Notes: a model not told the origin generated them from the sequence alone. A DNA stretch of 64,000 nucleotides from Robiginitalea myxolifaciens (GCF_900115205.1 NZ_FOYQ01000001.1:1019240-1083239); one strand, 5' to 3'. Positions 16,838-25,702 are shown, counted from the first letter of the stretch. Numbers and translations: made by a program.

Positions 16838-17680
16838 CTAAATAAGTTTTTTGTAATCATATCCTTCATTGCGGCTCAAAATCATGGCCACATTCCCCAG
16901 AAGTACGCCGTAAATGACTTTGGAGGATACATCGGCAATGGTATAGGTGATTTGTCGGGCAACTACACCAGTTTCATTGAAGAATCCTCCTTCCAGGCCT
17001 AATAAATGCGGCATCAGATAGGCTCCCGGGTACAGAAACCAGGAAACGAGAAACAAGGTCCAGATAGATCCGAGAACTTTCTGAGCTTCTTTAGGTATGC
17101 CTTCTTTTCCTTCCTGAATCACTTTACGCATTAGCCAGAGAATATGAAAGAAGAAAACCGTAGAAATCGCTCCCCAAACAAAAAAGGCAGTAGGATTGGA
17201 AACCTCGTAAAACTGACCCACATAACCTGTCAGGATCATCAGCGTACCAGAGAACCAGAATTGATTCCGTACCGATTTGAAGTTCGATTTGGTAAGGGAT
17301 ACAACAAAAAGTATCTGGAACAGGAGCATCGGGACATCGATCAACCAGTTCAGGTAGCGATACCCATTGTTGAACAGATCCCCTTTCGTATTCAAGAAAT
17401 AGCGTCCCGCTTCTGCGTTAAATTGAAATGATGATGTCCAATTGCCCGCTTGTGCAAATAGCAACAAAAATGCGGAGACCATGACTACACCTGAAAGGAT
17501 GTTAGACATCCTGTATTTGGGCGATACAGTTCGGAGGGTAAGGACAAAATAGAGTAAGCCTGCCAGCATTACTGCATATCCGAGAGTCAATACATGAGAT
17601 ACCATTTGATAGGCCATCTCCGAGTATCCCTCAGTCAACCCAATGAAATTCTCAAAGTTGGCGTTAATCGTTTCGTTCAT
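16838..17680 (-). CDS. Sodium-pumping NQ rhodopsin
   Basis: A 280-residue seven-helix microbial rhodopsin that, from memory, aligns along its whole length with KR2. It holds the NDQ triad N111, D115 and Q122 (in L-N-W-L-I-D-V-P-M-L-L-F-Q), which marks light-driven Na+ export, with D115 as acceptor of the retinal Schiff-base proton. Retinal attaches at K254 (A-D-V-S-S-K-V-I-Y-G), with counterion-region D250. N60 and G262 correspond to the ion-uptake pair N61 and G263 of KR2. It is alone on its strand except for a small membrane protein 70 bases upstream. Retinal would come from beta-carotene; a lycopene cyclase lies at 30.8 kb. Confidence 0.97.
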   Translation of the reverse strand: MNETINANFENFIGLTEGYSEMAYQMVSHVLTLGYAVMLAGLLYFVLTLRTVSPKYRMSNILSGVVMVSAFLLLFAQAGNWTSSFQFNAEAGRYFLNTKGDLFNNGYRYLNWLIDVPMLLFQILFVVSLTKSNFKSVRNQFWFSGTLMILTGYVGQFYEVSNPTAFFVWGAISTVFFFHILWLMRKVIQEGKEGIPKEAQKVLGSIWTLFLVSWFLYPGAYLMPHLLGLEGGFFNETGVVARQITYTIADVSSKVIYGVLLGNVAMILSRNEGYDYKKLI

Positions 17681-17750
17681 TGCTGTTTTTTTCTTTTTAA
17701 ACTAAATCAGACAAGCCAATTTCCTTATCGCATTTGAATAAAACTATACC

Positions 17751-17918
17751 TCAATTGACAAGTCGGATATTTATCCCTATAGCTATTCCTATAAGTACAA
17801 ATCCGATCAGCATTAATCCAGGGGAATCATCCAACTCGCCGTAAACAATAGCCAGGACACCCAGAACAGCCAATAATATGGGCAGAACAGCCTTTAGTAT
17901 GTCCTTTAATTTTTCCAT
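17751..17918 (-). CDS. 55-residue two-helix membrane protein
   Basis: From the ATG at 17918 the product reads M-E-K-L-K-D-I-L-K, then two hydrophobic segments (about 9-27 and 33-52) joined by a turn with G-E-L-D-D-S-P-G. A longer frame from 17996 would add a Cys- and Leu-rich start that looks non-coding. It lies upstream of the rhodopsin on the same strand with a gap of 70 bases. Function unknown; a role with the rhodopsin is possible but not shown. Confidence 0.6.
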   Translation of the reverse strand: MEKLKDILKAVLPILLAVLGVLAIVYGELDDSPGLMLIGFVLIGIAIGINIRLVN

Positions 17919-18089
17919 GAGTAGCTTTTTCCTTCTCAAGGTACAAAAAAACAAAAGGTAAAACAGGCAACAACTTGAATAACAGGTAATTGACACAGGG
18001 ATGAAAAGGTTAGCCGGCCGAACGTCCGACCAAAAGTCAAGTGGCCTGATTTAGCGAAGGGGCCAGCTGGCGCGTTGGCTATAGGTCAT

Positions 18090-18117
18090 AAAAAAAGGCC
18101 GGTTAAAAACCGGCCTG
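18090..18117 (-). terminator. Terminator after tRNA-Asn
   Basis: On the minus strand AGGCCGG pairs with CCGGCCT around a short T/A loop and is followed by a run of seven T. It lies directly after the tRNA gene. Confidence 0.8.
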
Positions 18118-18123
18118 TGAATG

Positions 18124-18197
18124 CTCCCCCTCTTGGGCTCGAACCAAGGACCCTCTGATTAACAGTCAGATGCTCTAACCAACTGAGCTAAGGAGGA
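18124..18197 (-). tRNA. tRNA-Asn (anticodon GTT)
   Basis: A 74-base cloverleaf on the minus strand. Acceptor arms TCCTCCT and AGGGGGA pair with one G-U, the D-loop holds AGTTGGTTAGA, the anticodon stem is CTGAC/ATCAG-like with GTT in the loop, and the T-arm carries GGTTCGAGCC. The CCA end is not encoded. Confidence 0.95.
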
Positions 18198-18284
18198 AGG
18201 TGCTTTTGACAGCCATTTGGCAATCAAAGCGGGTGCAAATATAATTTATTTTTAAATATCCGCAATTGAGAAATGATCATAAAA

Positions 18285-18324
18285 TTAAAAATCGGAACCC
18301 CTGTGTTTGCAGGAGCTCCGATCT
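18285..18324 (-). terminator. Terminator of the DUF4382 gene
   Basis: On the minus strand ATCGGAGCTCCTG folds onto CAGG-like AGGGGTTCCGAT with two G-U pairs, followed by T-rich sequence. The plus strand would carry two mismatches at those places, so it serves the minus-strand gene. Confidence 0.65.
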
Positions 18325-18350
18325 TATCAGGCAGAATTTCGGTTCCGGAA

Positions 18351-19241
18351 TTATTCAGGCATCAGGACAAAATCCCGGGTAACTTCGCTGCCCTGATCAA
18401 TTTGTAGTTTAATGGTTTCTGATGCTGAGAATCCATCGGCGGAAGCTTGAATGGTATAGGCCCCTGCTTCGATTCCCATTATTTTATAGCCTCCGGAGTC
18501 GTCCGTGAAGGTTGTCGTATAAACTGTATCGGCGGCCATAAGGCTTACTTGGGCTCCTGCAATCGGTGCAGCTTCTTCCATATCATTGGTTACCATACCG
18601 CTTACGGATCCGGCATATCCCAGGTTTACCACCCGAATGACTGGCTTAAAAATGAAGCCGTTAATACCTTCCATACGCTGCGTATTGCCGCGAAGCACGA
18701 AGGATTTGCTTATGTCCATGTCAAAAAGGACTTCATTGGTTTCTTCCCCGGTAACCTCCAGCGATGGTTTTACGAAGATCTTGACCCCGCTTTGACTTCC
18801 ACTTGGCACCTTAACATCAAAGGTTCTGCCGTCAGTTAGCGTGAGGGAGGCATCAGTCACATACACCCGGAATAAATCATAAGTTCCAGCCGGAACGGCA
18901 CTTACTCCCATAGATCGGGTCATGCCATTCGTCAGTTCAGAAATATTGATAACCTCTGAACCTTCAAAAAGTACCTGATACGGGCTCCCTTGATTCTCTT
19001 CTGTCGTGGATGAACCTTCAGATTCCGAAGATTCCGCGTCCTCGGTTTTTAAACGAGCTTCAATTTTGGTCACCGTAAACTCAGCCGACTCAATCCAGTT
19101 GGTGGGATAAGGGGCATCGGTAAAAAGCACATGAATGCTGCCTTCTTTTACATATTGAAGGTCATTACCGTAATCGGAACAAGAGAAGGGGAGCGCTGCA
19201 GCCAACAATAGGCCCAGCAGCACGGATTTGGTCCGTTTCAT
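18351..19241 (-). CDS. DUF4382 lipoprotein with carboxypeptidase-like domain
   Basis: 296 residues. Signal ending L-P-F-S-C (C21), then a DUF4382 domain (about 30-205; opening G-S-I-H-V-L-F-T-D-A-P) with an acidic Ser/Glu insert near 72-90, and a C-terminal carboxypeptidase regulatory-like beta-sandwich (about 213-296, with G-S-V-S-G-M-V-T-N and the S-D-G-F-S-A-S-E turn). Such proteins sit on the cell surface and have no known enzymatic activity; the C-terminal fold is often used for binding or display. It is a single gene with its own terminator. Confidence 0.85.
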   Translation of the reverse strand: MKRTKSVLLGLLLAAALPFSCSDYGNDLQYVKEGSIHVLFTDAPYPTNWIESAEFTVTKIEARLKTEDAESSESEGSSTTEENQGSPYQVLFEGSEVINISELTNGMTRSMGVSAVPAGTYDLFRVYVTDASLTLTDGRTFDVKVPSGSQSGVKIFVKPSLEVTGEETNEVLFDMDISKSFVLRGNTQRMEGINGFIFKPVIRVVNLGYAGSVSGMVTNDMEEAAPIAGAQVSLMAADTVYTTTFTDDSGGYKIMGIEAGAYTIQASADGFSASETIKLQIDQGSEVTRDFVLMPE

Positions 19242-19371
19242 AGGTCTTAGATTAAGTTCGTTGCGCTTGCACTTGGGGATGCAAACCAGACCTAAAGAAA
19301 AGCCAAAGTGCTGAAAACCTGAAATTTATTCGATAAACTACCGAATCGAGAACCGGTAGGAAAACCTCAAT

Positions 19372-20715
19372 TTACCTAAAAAGCCACTTGTAAATATCGT
19401 TCCCATTGGCGAATAGCACCAGGGCAATCAAGAGGAAGAAGCCTACCATTTGGGCATATTCCATAAACTTATCGCTGGGTTTACGCCCGGTGATCATCTC
19501 ATAGAGCAGGAACATGACATGGCCACCGTCTAAGGCCGGAATAGGCAGTAAGTTAAGTACGGCGAGCATGATGGATAGGAAGGCCGTAATGCTCCAGAAT
19601 CCTTGCCAACTCCAGAAATCCGGGAAAATATCGAAGATTGCCTTGAATCCGCCGACACCCTTATAAGCGCCTGTACTGGGGGTAAAGATCTTCTTCAGCT
19701 GCAACCAATATCCGGAAAGCTGGTTGGTAAACTTGTTCATCCCAACACCAAAGCTCTCCCAGAACCCGTATTCCCGGATAACGGTGTCGAAATAGCCAAG
19801 CTCTGCAAACCGGTTGTAACTTCCTCCGGGATAAATGCCCAATTTACCTTCGGCATCGATCTCGAGGGGAATGTCCAGGGACTGCCCATCGCGCTGTACA
19901 GTTACCGGCACCTTCTTATTCTTAAGCGTATCCAGAATAGGGGCTACCTGGTCAAAAAAGCGGACCGGTGTGCCTCCTATTGCCTGAATTACATCGCCTT
20001 TGAGAATATCGGCCCCCTTATTCAGGGAACTGTCAGAGACTTCGCGAACGATAAATGGGAAACGAAGCTCAAAAAGGCTAATGTCTTCCCCCGTACTCAG
20101 TTGGCCCAAAAAGTCCTCGGGTAGCGTAACGGTACGCTGCTGCCCGTCGCGCTCCACGGTGATTTGTTCGGCCGTGATCAGGTTTCGACGAAGCTCCTGA
20201 AAACTGTCATATGTTTGCCCGTCAATGGCTACCAGGTTATCCCCGGTTTGAATCCCGAGGTCCAATAAGACCGGATTAGTGACTTCATAACCATCCTTTA
20301 TGCTTTTGGTTGAGATGTAGGCATCCCCAAAGGCATAGGAGGCAAAAATGTAAATAACCAGCGCTACCAGGAAATTCACGGTTACCCCTCCGAGCATTAT
20401 TATCAAACGTTGCCAGGCCGGCTTGGACCGAAACTCCCAGGGCTGGGGCGGACCCGACATCTGATCCGTGTCCATGCTTTCGTCGATCATCCCTGCAATT
20501 TTCACATAACCGCCCAAAGGCAGCCAGCCAATACCATATACCGTATCCCCGATTTTCTTTTTGAAAAGGGAGAAGTTGATATCAAAAAAGAGGTAGAATT
20601 TTTCTACACGGGTCTTGAAGGCCTTAGCAGGAATAAAGTGCCCCAATTCGTGCAACACAATTAACAGGGAAAGACTCAGCAGGAACTGAAGGGCTTGGAT
20701 AAGAATGGGCGACAT
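19372..20715 (-). CDS. rseP: RseP site-2 intramembrane metalloprotease
   Basis: 447 residues. Zinc site H22-E-L-G-H26 in the first membrane helix, an inserted periplasmic region with PDZ domains (about 120-330, for example A-D-I-L-K-G-D-V-I-Q-A-I-G-G), and the closing motif N-L-L-P-I-P-A-L-D-G-G-H with the third zinc ligand region. The enzyme cuts single-pass membrane proteins such as anti-sigma factors inside the membrane. The neighbour genes do not show its substrate. It is divergent from the SCO gene. Confidence 0.95.
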   Translation of the reverse strand: MSPILIQALQFLLSLSLLIVLHELGHFIPAKAFKTRVEKFYLFFDINFSLFKKKIGDTVYGIGWLPLGGYVKIAGMIDESMDTDQMSGPPQPWEFRSKPAWQRLIIMLGGVTVNFLVALVIYIFASYAFGDAYISTKSIKDGYEVTNPVLLDLGIQTGDNLVAIDGQTYDSFQELRRNLITAEQITVERDGQQRTVTLPEDFLGQLSTGEDISLFELRFPFIVREVSDSSLNKGADILKGDVIQAIGGTPVRFFDQVAPILDTLKNKKVPVTVQRDGQSLDIPLEIDAEGKLGIYPGGSYNRFAELGYFDTVIREYGFWESFGVGMNKFTNQLSGYWLQLKKIFTPSTGAYKGVGGFKAIFDIFPDFWSWQGFWSITAFLSIMLAVLNLLPIPALDGGHVMFLLYEMITGRKPSDKFMEYAQMVGFFLLIALVLFANGNDIYKWLFR

Positions 20716-20830
20716 AAATGGCTCCGGTTTTTAAAACGCACAAAATTACACTTTTACCCCCGGCTATAAAAGCAGTTTTGCAGAATGCTCCGACTTTATG
20801 AAAGATTTAGCAGGAGGAATCGTGAGCGTA

Positions 20831-20862
20831 TTTGAGCCGATGCTTTCCCTTGCTTACCTTTG
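20831..20862 (+). promoter_or_regulatory. Bacteroidota promoter of the SCO gene
   Basis: TTTG at 20831-20834, a 20-base spacer, then TACCTTTG at 20855-20862, a complete -33/-7 pair. A TTG codon at 20860 that could start a longer SCO protein lies inside the -7 element, so the real start is the ATG at 20878. Confidence 0.8.
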
Positions 20863-20877
20863 CAAAAAGTGCGATTT

Positions 20878-21558
20878 ATGCGGGCCTTTTTCTCCCGATT
20901 CAAATTACTCGGTATTGTGCTGTTGGTGCTCTCGGCCATCATCATAACGTTATTTTACAATGCCCTGAAACCCGAGAAACGCCTTCCGGTTTACCAGCCT
21001 GCAGATTTTGACCCTTCCCTAGTAGATCCGGCGGTTAGCCACGTCCGGAACTACCACACCGTAGCCGATTTTTCCCTGATCAACCAAAATGGGGATACCA
21101 TTACCCAGGCCAATTACGACGATAAAATTTATATCGCCGATTTCTTCTTTACCACCTGCCCGAGTATATGCCCGATCATGACCGAAAACATGGTTTATCT
21201 ACAGGAGGAATTGGCTGGGGATAAAGATATTTTACTGTTGTCCCATTCGGTTACCCCGGAAATTGATTCCGTTGCACAGCTCAGGCGATATGCCGACGAT
21301 AAAGGGGTTTTGGACGAAAAGTGGAATTTGGTTACCGGCGATAAAAAGCAGATTTACCGGTTGGCACGTAAATCTTACATGGCGGTGAAGACCGATGGAG
21401 ATGGTGGACCCTTTGACATGATCCACACCGAAAACTTTATTCTGGTCGATCGCAAAAAGCGCATTCGTGGTACCTATGACGGCACCAAACGCGAAGAGAT
21501 GGATCGCTTGCTGGAGGATATTGAAATCCTCAAAGCTGCCGAAGACGATTCTCAGTAA
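20878..21558 (+). CDS. SCO1/SenC family copper protein
   Basis: 226 residues. One N-terminal membrane anchor (about 8-28), then a thioredoxin-like domain with C94-P-S-I-C98 and a histidine in D-M-I-H-T-E-N-F, the three copper ligands of SCO proteins. SCO inserts copper into the CuA site of cytochrome oxidase, or acts as a thiol reductase. The start was set by the promoter just upstream. It is followed by feoA after 76 bases. Whether it also helps the CuA site of NosZ in this window is an open possibility. Confidence 0.92.
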   Translation: MRAFFSRFKLLGIVLLVLSAIIITLFYNALKPEKRLPVYQPADFDPSLVDPAVSHVRNYHTVADFSLINQNGDTITQANYDDKIYIADFFFTTCPSICPIMTENMVYLQEELAGDKDILLLSHSVTPEIDSVAQLRRYADDKGVLDEKWNLVTGDKKQIYRLARKSYMAVKTDGDGGPFDMIHTENFILVDRKKRIRGTYDGTKREEMDRLLEDIEILKAAEDDSQ

Positions 21559-21634
21559 CAACTAAATGCGGTTCCCCTCGTCTTTTTCCCTTATTTTTGA
21601 CACTGCTTATAATGAATCTAAATAAGGATTAAGG

Positions 21635-21862
21635 GTGACCATAGCCGATCTCAAACGTGGCGATAAAGGAATTATTCAGGAATTCGATACCGATATCCTT
21701 CCTATAAAATTGTTGGAACTGGGGTGTTTACCCGGGAACGAAGTAGAACTTTTGCAGGTTGCGCCGCTACGAGACCCCTTATACATCAATGTCAGTGGAA
21801 CCCATATCGCCATTCGAAGGGAAATGGCCGAGAAAATTGAATTGGAACTCCTTTCGAGCTAA
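21635..21862 (+). CDS. feoA: FeoA, ferrous iron transport accessory protein
   Basis: A 75-residue SH3-like FeoA domain (T-I-A-D-L-K-R-G-D-K-G-I-I near the start, I-A-I-R-R-E-M-A near the end). It assists FeoB in ferrous iron import. The start is GTG at 21635; the stop TAA overlaps the ATG of feoB by one base (TAATG), showing translational coupling. Confidence 0.93.
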   Translation: MTIADLKRGDKGIIQEFDTDILPIKLLELGCLPGNEVELLQVAPLRDPLYINVSGTHIAIRREMAEKIELELLSS

Positions 21863-24096
21863 TGGTTAAGGATATTAAAGTTGCATTGATCGGGAATCCC
21901 AATACGGGTAAAACCTCTGTGTTTAACAGGCTTACCGGCCTGAACCAAAAGGTTGGGAATTATCCCGGGATTACTGTCGAAAAGAAACAGGGCATCTGTA
22001 AATTATCCCGAGGTGTTAAAGCGCACATAACAGACCTGCCCGGCACCTACAGCCTCAATACTACCTCCCTCGACGAGAGTGTCGCCGTAGAATTACTCCT
22101 GAATCGCAATGCTCCAGACCATCCGGATCTGGCCATCGTGGTTACAGACGTCGAAAACCTCAAGCGCAACCTGCTGCTCTACACTCAGATCCGCGATTTG
22201 AAGATCCCGGCCCTTTTGGTCATTAATATGGCCGACCGAATGTCCCGTAAAGGGATTAGCCTGGATGTGGAAGCGCTGGAAAAGAAATTGAATACCCGTA
22301 TTGCATTGGTAAGTACCCGGAAAAATACCGGGATCGATGCCTTGAAAAAGCTGATCGAGAACTACCGCGCGATTCCCGCTTCCCCCTGCGTGGATATTTC
22401 GAAAATTGATCCTCCTTATTTTGATCGGCTGGCCAAAGCGTTTCCCAAAGAAGATCAGTACAAACTGTGGGTGGTCATTACCCAGGATGTGAATTTTACC
22501 CGGTTGCAAAAAGAGTTGCCGGAAATCGATCCCAGTTTTCGCATCAAGTCCAAAAACGACCTGAAACGCCTGCAGCACAAGGAAACCATCCTGCGCTACC
22601 AGTTCATCAATGCAGTGCTGAAAGACACCTACACAGTAGATTGGCTGGCGGCAAAAGGGCTGCGGGGAACCCTGGACCGAATTCTGACGCATAAGGTATA
22701 CGGCTATCTGATCTTTTTGCTTATCCTGCTGGCCATTTTCCAGGCCATTTATGATTGGAGTGAAGTACCCATGGATTTTATCGATGCGCATTTTGCCCTG
22801 GCCAGTGAATGGATCAAGGACAGTTTCCCCCCGGGTATGTTTACGGACCTACTGGCCGAAGGGGTAATTGCCGGTATCGGGGGCATCGTCATCTTTATTC
22901 CGCAAATCGCTTTCCTTTTCTTCTTCATTGCCCTGCTTGAGGAATCGGGATATATGAGCCGGGTGGTCTTTCTGATGGATCGCCTGATGCGACCTTTCGG
23001 ACTCAGTGGAAAAAGTGTAGTTCCGTTAATGTCGGGAACCGCCTGCGCCATCCCGGCGGTCATGGCAACACGGAATATCGAAAGTTGGAAAGAGCGGCTG
23101 ATCACTATTCTGGTAACCCCTTTTATGACCTGCTCAGCCCGGCTTCCGGTATATCTGATAATAATTTCCCTGGTCATTCCTCAGGGAAGATTTATGGGAC
23201 TGGGGTATCAGGCGCTAACCCTAATGTCGTTGTACCTAATCGGCGTTTTGGCAGCACTGATTTCCGCAGCGATTCTAAATCGAATCCTCAAGATTCCCAC
23301 ACGTAATTTCTTTGTGGTGGAGATGCCTACCTATAAACTGCCCCTTTGGAAAAATGTCGTATTTACCGTCATCGAGAAGACTAAGAGCTTCGTATTTGGT
23401 GCTGGTAAAATTATCCTGGCCATATCCATCGTCCTTTGGTTTTTAGGATCCCATGGGTTCTCAGAGGAATTTTTGAATGCCGATTCCATCGTTACCGAGC
23501 GCATTGCCGAGGAGGGTCTTTCGGAAAATAGCAAGGCCTTTATCGCGGACAAGATTCAGGAATATCAAAGCACCCTGCGTGTAGGTTTGCGTAAGTCCGA
23601 AGGTACCGTAGCGCTTACCGATGTTCAGGATAGTCTGGATCTGCTTCAACGGGAATTAGAAGTACGGGCCATCAATCAGGAAATAGCCAGCTTCCGCCTG
23701 GAACACTCCCTTATTGGTCAAATGGGAAGAGGTATCGAACCCCTGGTCCGACCGCTGGGCTATGACTGGAAGCTCGGAATTGCCCTGATAACCTCCTTTG
23801 CCGCGCGGGAAGTTTTTGTAGGAACCCTGGCTACCATCTATAGTGTTGGGAGCGATGAGGAAGAAACGATTAAAAATCGCATGGCGGCGGAAAGACGAGC
23901 CGACGATACGCCACTCTTTAATCTGGCTTCGGGTATTTCCCTCTTACTTTTTTACGCCTTCGCCATGCAATGTATGAGTACACTGGCCATCGTTAAAAGG
24001 GAGACCAATAGCTGGCGTTGGCCCATGCTGCAATTAGTATTTATGACGGGAATCGCGTATCTTTTTGCTTTGGGCGCCTATCAAATATTGTCCTGA
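21862..24096 (+). CDS. feoB: FeoB, ferrous iron transporter
   Basis: 744 residues. N-terminal GTPase domain with G1 G11-N-P-N-T-G-K-T-S19, G3 D-L-P-G-T-Y-S-L and G4 N-M-A-D, a helical linker, then a membrane part with two Gate repeats (G-K-S-V-V-P-L-M-S-G and the A-A-R-E-V-F-V-G region). It imports Fe(II) across the cytoplasmic membrane. It is the centre of a feoA-feoB-Cys-rich-protein operon, with one-base overlaps on both sides. Residues about 535-625 form a long soluble insert common in Bacteroidota FeoB. Confidence 0.97.
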   Translation: MVKDIKVALIGNPNTGKTSVFNRLTGLNQKVGNYPGITVEKKQGICKLSRGVKAHITDLPGTYSLNTTSLDESVAVELLLNRNAPDHPDLAIVVTDVENLKRNLLLYTQIRDLKIPALLVINMADRMSRKGISLDVEALEKKLNTRIALVSTRKNTGIDALKKLIENYRAIPASPCVDISKIDPPYFDRLAKAFPKEDQYKLWVVITQDVNFTRLQKELPEIDPSFRIKSKNDLKRLQHKETILRYQFINAVLKDTYTVDWLAAKGLRGTLDRILTHKVYGYLIFLLILLAIFQAIYDWSEVPMDFIDAHFALASEWIKDSFPPGMFTDLLAEGVIAGIGGIVIFIPQIAFLFFFIALLEESGYMSRVVFLMDRLMRPFGLSGKSVVPLMSGTACAIPAVMATRNIESWKERLITILVTPFMTCSARLPVYLIIISLVIPQGRFMGLGYQALTLMSLYLIGVLAALISAAILNRILKIPTRNFFVVEMPTYKLPLWKNVVFTVIEKTKSFVFGAGKIILAISIVLWFLGSHGFSEEFLNADSIVTERIAEEGLSENSKAFIADKIQEYQSTLRVGLRKSEGTVALTDVQDSLDLLQRELEVRAINQEIASFRLEHSLIGQMGRGIEPLVRPLGYDWKLGIALITSFAAREVFVGTLATIYSVGSDEEETIKNRMAAERRADDTPLFNLASGISLLLFYAFAMQCMSTLAIVKRETNSWRWPMLQLVFMTGIAYLFALGAYQILS

Positions 24097-24236
24097 TGAT
24101 CGATTACTGGCAAGAAATTTTAGCATTTGGAATTCTCAGCGGGGCCGTGTATTTCCTGGTTCGGAAATTCATCGCTAAACCCCTGGCAAGTAGTTCCAAA
24201 TCGGGCTGCGCTGACGACGACTGTGGGTGCCATTAA
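24096..24236 (+). CDS. FeoB-associated Cys-rich membrane protein
   Basis: 46 residues: one membrane helix (about 7-25), a basic patch, and a Cys tail S-G-C-A-D-D-D-C-G-C-H. Small proteins of this type follow feoB in many Bacteroidota and Firmicutes and may take the place of FeoC. The ATG overlaps the feoB stop by one base (TGATG). The Cys/Asp/His tail could bind iron on the cytoplasmic side; this is inference. Confidence 0.88.
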   Translation: MIDYWQEILAFGILSGAVYFLVRKFIAKPLASSSKSGCADDDCGCH

Positions 24237-24266
24237 ATATCTTTGAACTCACTTAATTCGATGACG

Positions 24267-24680
24267 ATGAAAAAACTCCTTTTTTTGCTTCTCGGGGTAG
24301 TACTCACCCTGCCGGCCGTAGGTTGTGGCAGTTCCAGCAGTGCCAACGGGGGAAACGCCAACCTCCAGGAGACCATGGACGACCGCAATAGTGCTGTAAT
24401 TCCTTTGATTACGCGAATCCGAAGGCTTCCCGGGATGACGGTCGAAAATGGAGTTCCCGTCTTTATCAAGACCCAGAATACGGCGCAGGCTGGTCAGTCC
24501 AACGAACCGCTATATGTCCTGGATGGACAAGTTATTGGAAACAGCTATCGTCGGATTCGCGATGTGGTGAACGCAGTAGATGTAAAGTCCATCAAAACGC
24601 TTTCCGGGGCGGAAGCATCATTTTATGGGAGTCAGGGTGCTAATGGCGTAATCCTGATTACTACAAAGCAAGGGGGATAG
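24267..24680 (+). CDS. Lipoprotein consisting of a lone TonB plug-like domain
   Basis: 137 residues. Signal ending A-V-G-C (C20), a Ser/Asn-rich linker, then about 70 residues that match the end of a TonB receptor plug: P-L-Y-V-L-D-G-Q-V-I, a helix, V-K-S-I-K-T-L-S-G-A-E-A-S-F-Y-G, and N-G-V-I-L-I-T-T-K. No barrel follows; the frame closes after G-G. Short plug-only lipoproteins do occur in Bacteroidota but their role is not known. It lies 30 bases after the Feo operon. I start at the ATG at 24267, which gives the best signal peptide; an ATG six bases upstream is also possible. Confidence 0.75.
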   Translation: MKKLLFLLLGVVLTLPAVGCGSSSSANGGNANLQETMDDRNSAVIPLITRIRRLPGMTVENGVPVFIKTQNTAQAGQSNEPLYVLDGQVIGNSYRRIRDVVNAVDVKSIKTLSGAEASFYGSQGANGVILITTKQGG

Positions 24681-24684
24681 TCGG

Positions 24685-25110
24685 TTAGTTCATTTGAATG
24701 ACCACGCTGGCATCCGTTTGCAGGCGGATTCGGCAATCTTCAAAACTGGGAGGACCAAACGCTTTCATCCGGGAATTGGAAAAGCCCAGGGGTTCTTTGG
24801 GGATTCCAACCCAATTCGTATCGAGTTCCTCATTGTCATTCTCATCGTGAAAAACGGCTACTGCATAATCTCCTGGGGGTAATCCTTCCAGAACCAATTC
24901 ATTACTGCCCGATTTTGCCTTTACGCTATCCCGACGATATACTCCCTGAACCTTAAGAAAATTTTCTTCCTCGGTATATACTGCAACCTGCAGGGTGCCC
25001 TGGGAGGAAGCTACCCCGTCTACCCGGATAGATAATCGATGTTGGGAAGACCCTAAAAAAGGAAGTAGAAAAACGATACTTAGAACGAGCCAGTTCAGAT
25101 TTCGATTCAT
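24685..25110 (-). CDS. DUF2141 secreted protein
   Basis: 141 residues. Sec signal ending F-L-G-S-S-Q, then a DUF2141 beta-sandwich (G-T-L-Q-V-A-V-Y near 35, L-P-P-G-D-Y-A-V-A-V-F-H-D-E-N-D-N near 85, E-P-L-G-F-S-N near 113). The D-E-N-D-N-E-E-L-D-T loop looks able to bind calcium. Function of the family is unknown. I use the ATG at 25110; upstream in-frame codons overlap the neighbouring gene. Convergent with the plug lipoprotein, four bases apart. Confidence 0.85.
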   Translation of the reverse strand: MNRNLNWLVLSIVFLLPFLGSSQHRLSIRVDGVASSQGTLQVAVYTEEENFLKVQGVYRRDSVKAKSGSNELVLEGLPPGDYAVAVFHDENDNEELDTNWVGIPKEPLGFSNSRMKAFGPPSFEDCRIRLQTDASVVIQMN

Positions 25111-25174
25111 CGTATGGTTGCCGTGTTTAGAATAAAACAAATTTACGGTTTTGGGCAATACCCTGTGCCCGGAT

Positions 25175-25600
25175 TTATTCATTAGATTGGAGGCTGATTT
25201 TCTGCTGTAGTTCTTCATAGAATGCCCGGGTTTCCAGAGAATCCCGAAAATTCAAAAAGAGCTGAAGCGAATCCCCCCAGCTCAGGTGAATTTTGCCCTG
25301 GTTCCAATCGTCGACCAGCACATAGGATTTTACGTCGGGCCTCAGGGAATCGCGATAGACCCCCTTTTCCCAATCTCCTGCCGAAAATCCGTGACTGCGG
25401 TGCAGGTAGGGGACTTTCTCCTGCCAGCCTAATTCATACACCTCCGTTAGGGGCACATCGAGATAGTAAAAGCCGCTTAGGACTTGCAGTTTACCATCTT
25501 CTACTTTTTTCCAATTCCGGGAATGGGCGGCGAAGGCCAGAATACACAGCGCAACACTGAGTAGCAGTATAAAATTCCAGAAGGCATGTCTTTTCTTCAT
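25175..25600 (-). CDS. Membrane-anchored hypothetical protein
   Basis: 141 residues: K-K-R followed by one membrane helix (about 8-26), then a soluble domain of about 110 residues rich in Trp, Tyr and acidic residues (D-D-W-N-Q-G-K-I-H-L-S-W-G-D-S). I do not recognise a family. The start is the ATG at 25600; the longer alternative uses TTG and adds five residues. It lies 64 bases upstream of the DUF2141 gene on the same strand and may share its transcript. Confidence 0.65.
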   Translation of the reverse strand: MKKRHAFWNFILLLSVALCILAFAAHSRNWKKVEDGKLQVLSGFYYLDVPLTEVYELGWQEKVPYLHRSHGFSAGDWEKGVYRDSLRPDVKSYVLVDDWNQGKIHLSWGDSLQLFLNFRDSLETRAFYEELQQKISLQSNE

Positions 25601-25702
25601 CTCCGATATGAACAACGCAGCAAGAGCCTAAAAAATTATCCTTAACTTGTTAGGCCTCACGAGGAAAATAACAAAGAACGTACCAATTAAAAACAATCGA
25701 AG

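Noticed and set aside
20860-20877. A longer SCO protein starting at the TTG at 20860
   Set aside because: The codon overlaps the -7 promoter box TACCTTTG, so it cannot be in the mRNA.
21589-21627. Inverted repeat CCTTATTT / AAATAAGG before feoA
   Set aside because: The loop of 23 bases is long and the arms AT-rich; it matches no known iron operator and may be chance.
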